NCBI RefSeq assembly: GCF_900765565.1
Contig: NZ_CAAFRZ010000046.1
Location: 1 to 16,623 of the forward strand
DNA: 16,623 nt
Direction of reading: 5' to 3'
Source: an uncultured Dialister sp.
GTDB lineage: Bacteria > Bacillota > Negativicutes > Veillonellales > Dialisteraceae
Shown: positions 15,001 to 16,623 of the stretch, piece after piece
How positions within the stretch are numbered: the stretch's first letter is position 1
How the letters are laid out: every line of letters begins with the position of its first letter
Position numbers and translations under genes: made by a program
The notes under the pieces: model-generated
Database searches by the model: none
The model's input: the letters and a program-made list of their open reading frames with translations, nothing else
Told to the model about the DNA's origin: nothing

Positions 15001-15642
15001 ATGAAAAAAATCCGAAAAAATCTCTACCAGTTTTCCCAGTACATTCCGCCCATGGACTTCACGATTCATCAGTATCTCCTGAACGTGGACCCGGCCATCC
15101 TCTTTGCCGCCGGTACGATGCAGCAGGCAGCGGCTATGCTGCCGGAGCTGAAGGCCATCCTCGGAGAAAAGCCCCTCAAATACGTCTTTGTGTCCCACAT
15201 GGAATCCGATGAAGCCGGCGGCCTCTGGTTACTGCAGAAGGAATATCCCCAGCTCACCGTCATTGCCGGCCCCATTACATCCCGGGAACTCCCAGGCTAC
15301 GGCTACACCGGAAACATCATCACCCGCCGCGGCGGCGAACCCCTGAAGGATAGAGACCTCTCCCTCTCCTTCCTGGATTACCCCTCTGAAGTACACCTGC
15401 AGGATGGCCTCCTGGCCTATGAAGAAAACAGCCGCCTCCTCTACTCGGCGGACCTTTTCCTTCGTTTCGGCAACGGCGTCGGTCAAGTTATCAGAGAAGA
15501 CTGGCAAAGCGAAGTCGCCCGCATTGACGACCAGCAGGTCCCCAATGAAGAAGCCCGGAAAAAACTGCAGCAGCGCCTGGAATTCCTGAATCCCGCCTTT
15601 CTGGCCGTAGGTCACGGCTATTGCATAGACTGTATCGGATAA
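15001..15642 (+). CDS. Metallo-beta-lactamase-fold protein with flavodiiron-type metal site
   Basis: This 213-residue protein resembles the N-terminal domain of flavodiiron proteins (oxygen or nitric oxide reductases) but has no flavodoxin domain. Candidate metal ligands are His66, Glu68 and Asp70 in VSHMESDE, His132 in PSEVH, Asp151 in YSADLF and His205 in VGHGYC. They follow the H-x-E-x-D...H...D...H order of the family. The residue after Asp70 is Glu71, where the family usually has His. The start at 15001 follows GGAGG at 7 nt. There is no signal peptide. It is probably controlled by the divergent TetR-family protein. Possible roles are a diiron redox protein needing a separate flavoprotein, or a hydrolase. 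The fold is likely; the reaction is unknown. Confidence 0.82.
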   Translation: MKKIRKNLYQFSQYIPPMDFTIHQYLLNVDPAILFAAGTMQQAAAMLPELKAILGEKPLKYVFVSHMESDEAGGLWLLQKEYPQLTVIAGPITSRELPGYGYTGNIITRRGGEPLKDRDLSLSFLDYPSEVHLQDGLLAYEENSRLLYSADLFLRFGNGVGQVIREDWQSEVARIDDQQVPNEEARKKLQQRLEFLNPAFLAVGHGYCIDCIG

Positions 15643-16090
15643 GGAGAAAAGCCCTACGATGGACCACCGCTGTACGGCATGTGTCCGGTGGCTGAGCAGC
15701 GTGTGAACAGGCATGAGCATTGAGCACCTTTAGCTGATCCGGCCCTGTGAGCTACTCCCCTTAGTAATGCCTCAATACGGGGCTCCCTTTGTTGAAGGAA
15801 GCCCCGTATTGAGGCACTTTCACGTTTTGGGAGCAGAGTCATAAGGATTCCAATTGCGGCTACGCCGCTGATGTATAGGCTCCTTTTCTGGAAGGCGAAG
15901 GACCTGCAGAAGGACCTTTGGGCCAAATCCACATTGGCGTCTATGCTGCACAATGAGACACCTTCCTTTTGTGGCCCAGCGGTGGCGCCGAAGGCAACGG
16001 AGGTTAGCTGATGGGAGTACCGCAGGCTGGACCTCTATTCTCTTTCCTCAAATCTCAATTCTTCTTAAAAATCCCGTCGCACTCATTTTT
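15643..16090. other. Intergenic stretch without a credible gene
   Basis: It holds the long hairpin at 15768-15816, a small hairpin GCGGC/GCCGC near 15858-15870, and a short direct repeat GAAGGACCT near 15898-15918. A minus-strand frame of 99 codons (15654-15953) spans the hairpin and lacks recognisable motifs and a ribosome site, so I do not call it. Confidence 0.4.
15768..15816. repeat. Long near-perfect hairpin
   Basis: The left arm TGCCTCAATACGGGGCTCCC (15768-15787) matches the complement of 15797-15816 at 19 of 20, around a 9-nt loop. It lies 125 nt after the metallo-beta-lactamase-fold gene but has no proper T tract, so it may be a terminator of a non-standard kind or an extragenic palindrome. 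Confidence 0.65.
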
Positions 16091-16174
16091 CTGAGAAATC
16101 TCAGGGCTCATCGCAGCTGTAGCGATTTTTATATGTTGAATCACTCGGCATGCTCACACCGCTCGAGATGACGA
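16091..16174 (-). repeat. Dispersed repeat, copy 3 (half copy, inverted)
   Basis: Read on the minus strand from 16174, it begins CGTCATCTCGAGCGGTGTGA and continues with GCATGCC, then AAAAATCGCTACAGCTGCGA. This matches the left half of the 4886-5290 element from 4968 onward and ends near the inner GAGAAATCT position. The other half is missing. Confidence 0.6.
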
Positions 16175-16261
16175 GTGAGTGTAGAGTCAGTGGAGAAAGT
16201 GGTGAAGCGGTAATCAGTCTTCATAATGCGGTGCTATATGAATTGTGCGCCGCCACCTCCC

Positions 16262-16288
16262 CCTCAGTCACCTCAGTCACCTCAGCCA
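16262..16288. repeat. Three tandem 9-bp repeats
   Basis: CCTCAGTCA twice and CCTCAGCCA once run without gaps. The remaining 330 bases to the window end show no convincing gene. Several frames stay open at the edge without start signals. Confidence 0.6.
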
Positions 16289-16623
16289 CTTCCTATAGTG
16301 CATGTACCAATTTATTAGCAAAACATTAGATATTCCAAAAGTTGGTTGTGATTTTACCCTCGAAACGGCCTTTTAATATATGGAGGGGTAAATCAGGAGC
16401 CCTCTTAAGAGCAGGTGATTTTCACAAAAGTATGATCTTATTTCCAAATCCTAGGCAGGAAACGATGTCAGAAATGGAAATCTCCTGTTTGCGCAGGGGC
16501 TCCTCCTTTACCCGCCCCGCTCCCGTCCGGAAGAAAGCGGTAAGCAGGATCCTGCAACCGGCAAGACAAAGTTTCACAAATACGAAAACACGGAATATAG
16601 CCACTACTATCTCTACACGGAAC

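Noticed and set aside
15654..15953. A minus-strand frame of 99 codons.
   Set aside because: It runs through the long hairpin, has no ribosome site or recognisable motif, and is most likely a chance frame in repeat DNA.
16422..16623. Frames open on both strands near the right edge, including a plus-strand one with no start codon.
   Set aside because: No start signal or motif could be recognised. The plus-strand frame might be part of a gene continuing outside the window, but the evidence is too thin to call.

Overview
The window looks like a chromosomal stretch from an anaerobic, Firmicutes-type bacterium. Its Shine-Dalgarno sites are strong (AAGGAGG type), several promoters are near consensus (TTGACA/TATAAT), base composition is moderate, and the intergenic regions are long and repeat-rich. 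Gene content would fit a gut Negativicute such as Dialister or Megasphaera. That placement rests on general resemblance only and is tentative.

Layout, left to right. (1) 106-2217, minus strand: sucC-sucD, the two subunits of succinyl-CoA synthetase. (2) 2411-3046, minus: a small secreted protein of unknown function. (3) 3227-4603, plus: a PIN-PhoH ATPase/RNase ending in a clear terminator. (4) 4604-5413: no gene. It holds an inverted repeat, a 405-bp element with nested inverted repeats, and the terminator of the next operon. (5) 5414-8091, minus: argG-argH, the last two steps of arginine synthesis, overlapping by ATGA. A near-consensus promoter with ARG-box-like palindromes lies upstream. 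(6) 8369-8578: a compact element with a 25-bp closing stem and five internal hairpins. (7) 8797-9543, plus: a SAM-dependent methyltransferase with a hydrophobic C-terminal tail. (8) 9645-9814: a consensus promoter, three or four hairpins and a terminator with no reading frame, a strong small-RNA candidate. (9) 10030-11121, plus: promoter, a leader of about 320 nt with pairing potential, a TetR-family regulator and a terminator. (10) 11122-11753: degenerate repeats. (11) 11754-14096, minus: promoter and hairpin leader, ABC ATPase, ABC-2 permease, and a flavodoxin-like reductase broken by one extra base. (12) 14111-14207: short tandem repeats. (13) 14312-14905, minus: a second TetR-family regulator, divergent from (14) 15001-15642, plus: a stand-alone metallo-beta-lactamase-fold protein with a flavodiiron-type metal site. 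Their promoters overlap on one 14-bp palindrome. (15) 15643-16623: repeats, a long hairpin and no convincing gene.

Genes that probably act together are sucC/sucD (one enzyme), argG/argH (consecutive reactions, probably ArgR-controlled), the ABC pair plus the reductase (one transcript), and the divergent TetR/metallo-beta-lactamase pair. The least explained parts are the orphan small RNA at 9680-9814, the multi-hairpin element at 8369-8578, and the dispersed repeat family at about 4886-5290, 11543-11764 and 16091-16174. I found no CRISPR array, tRNA, rRNA or intact transposase.
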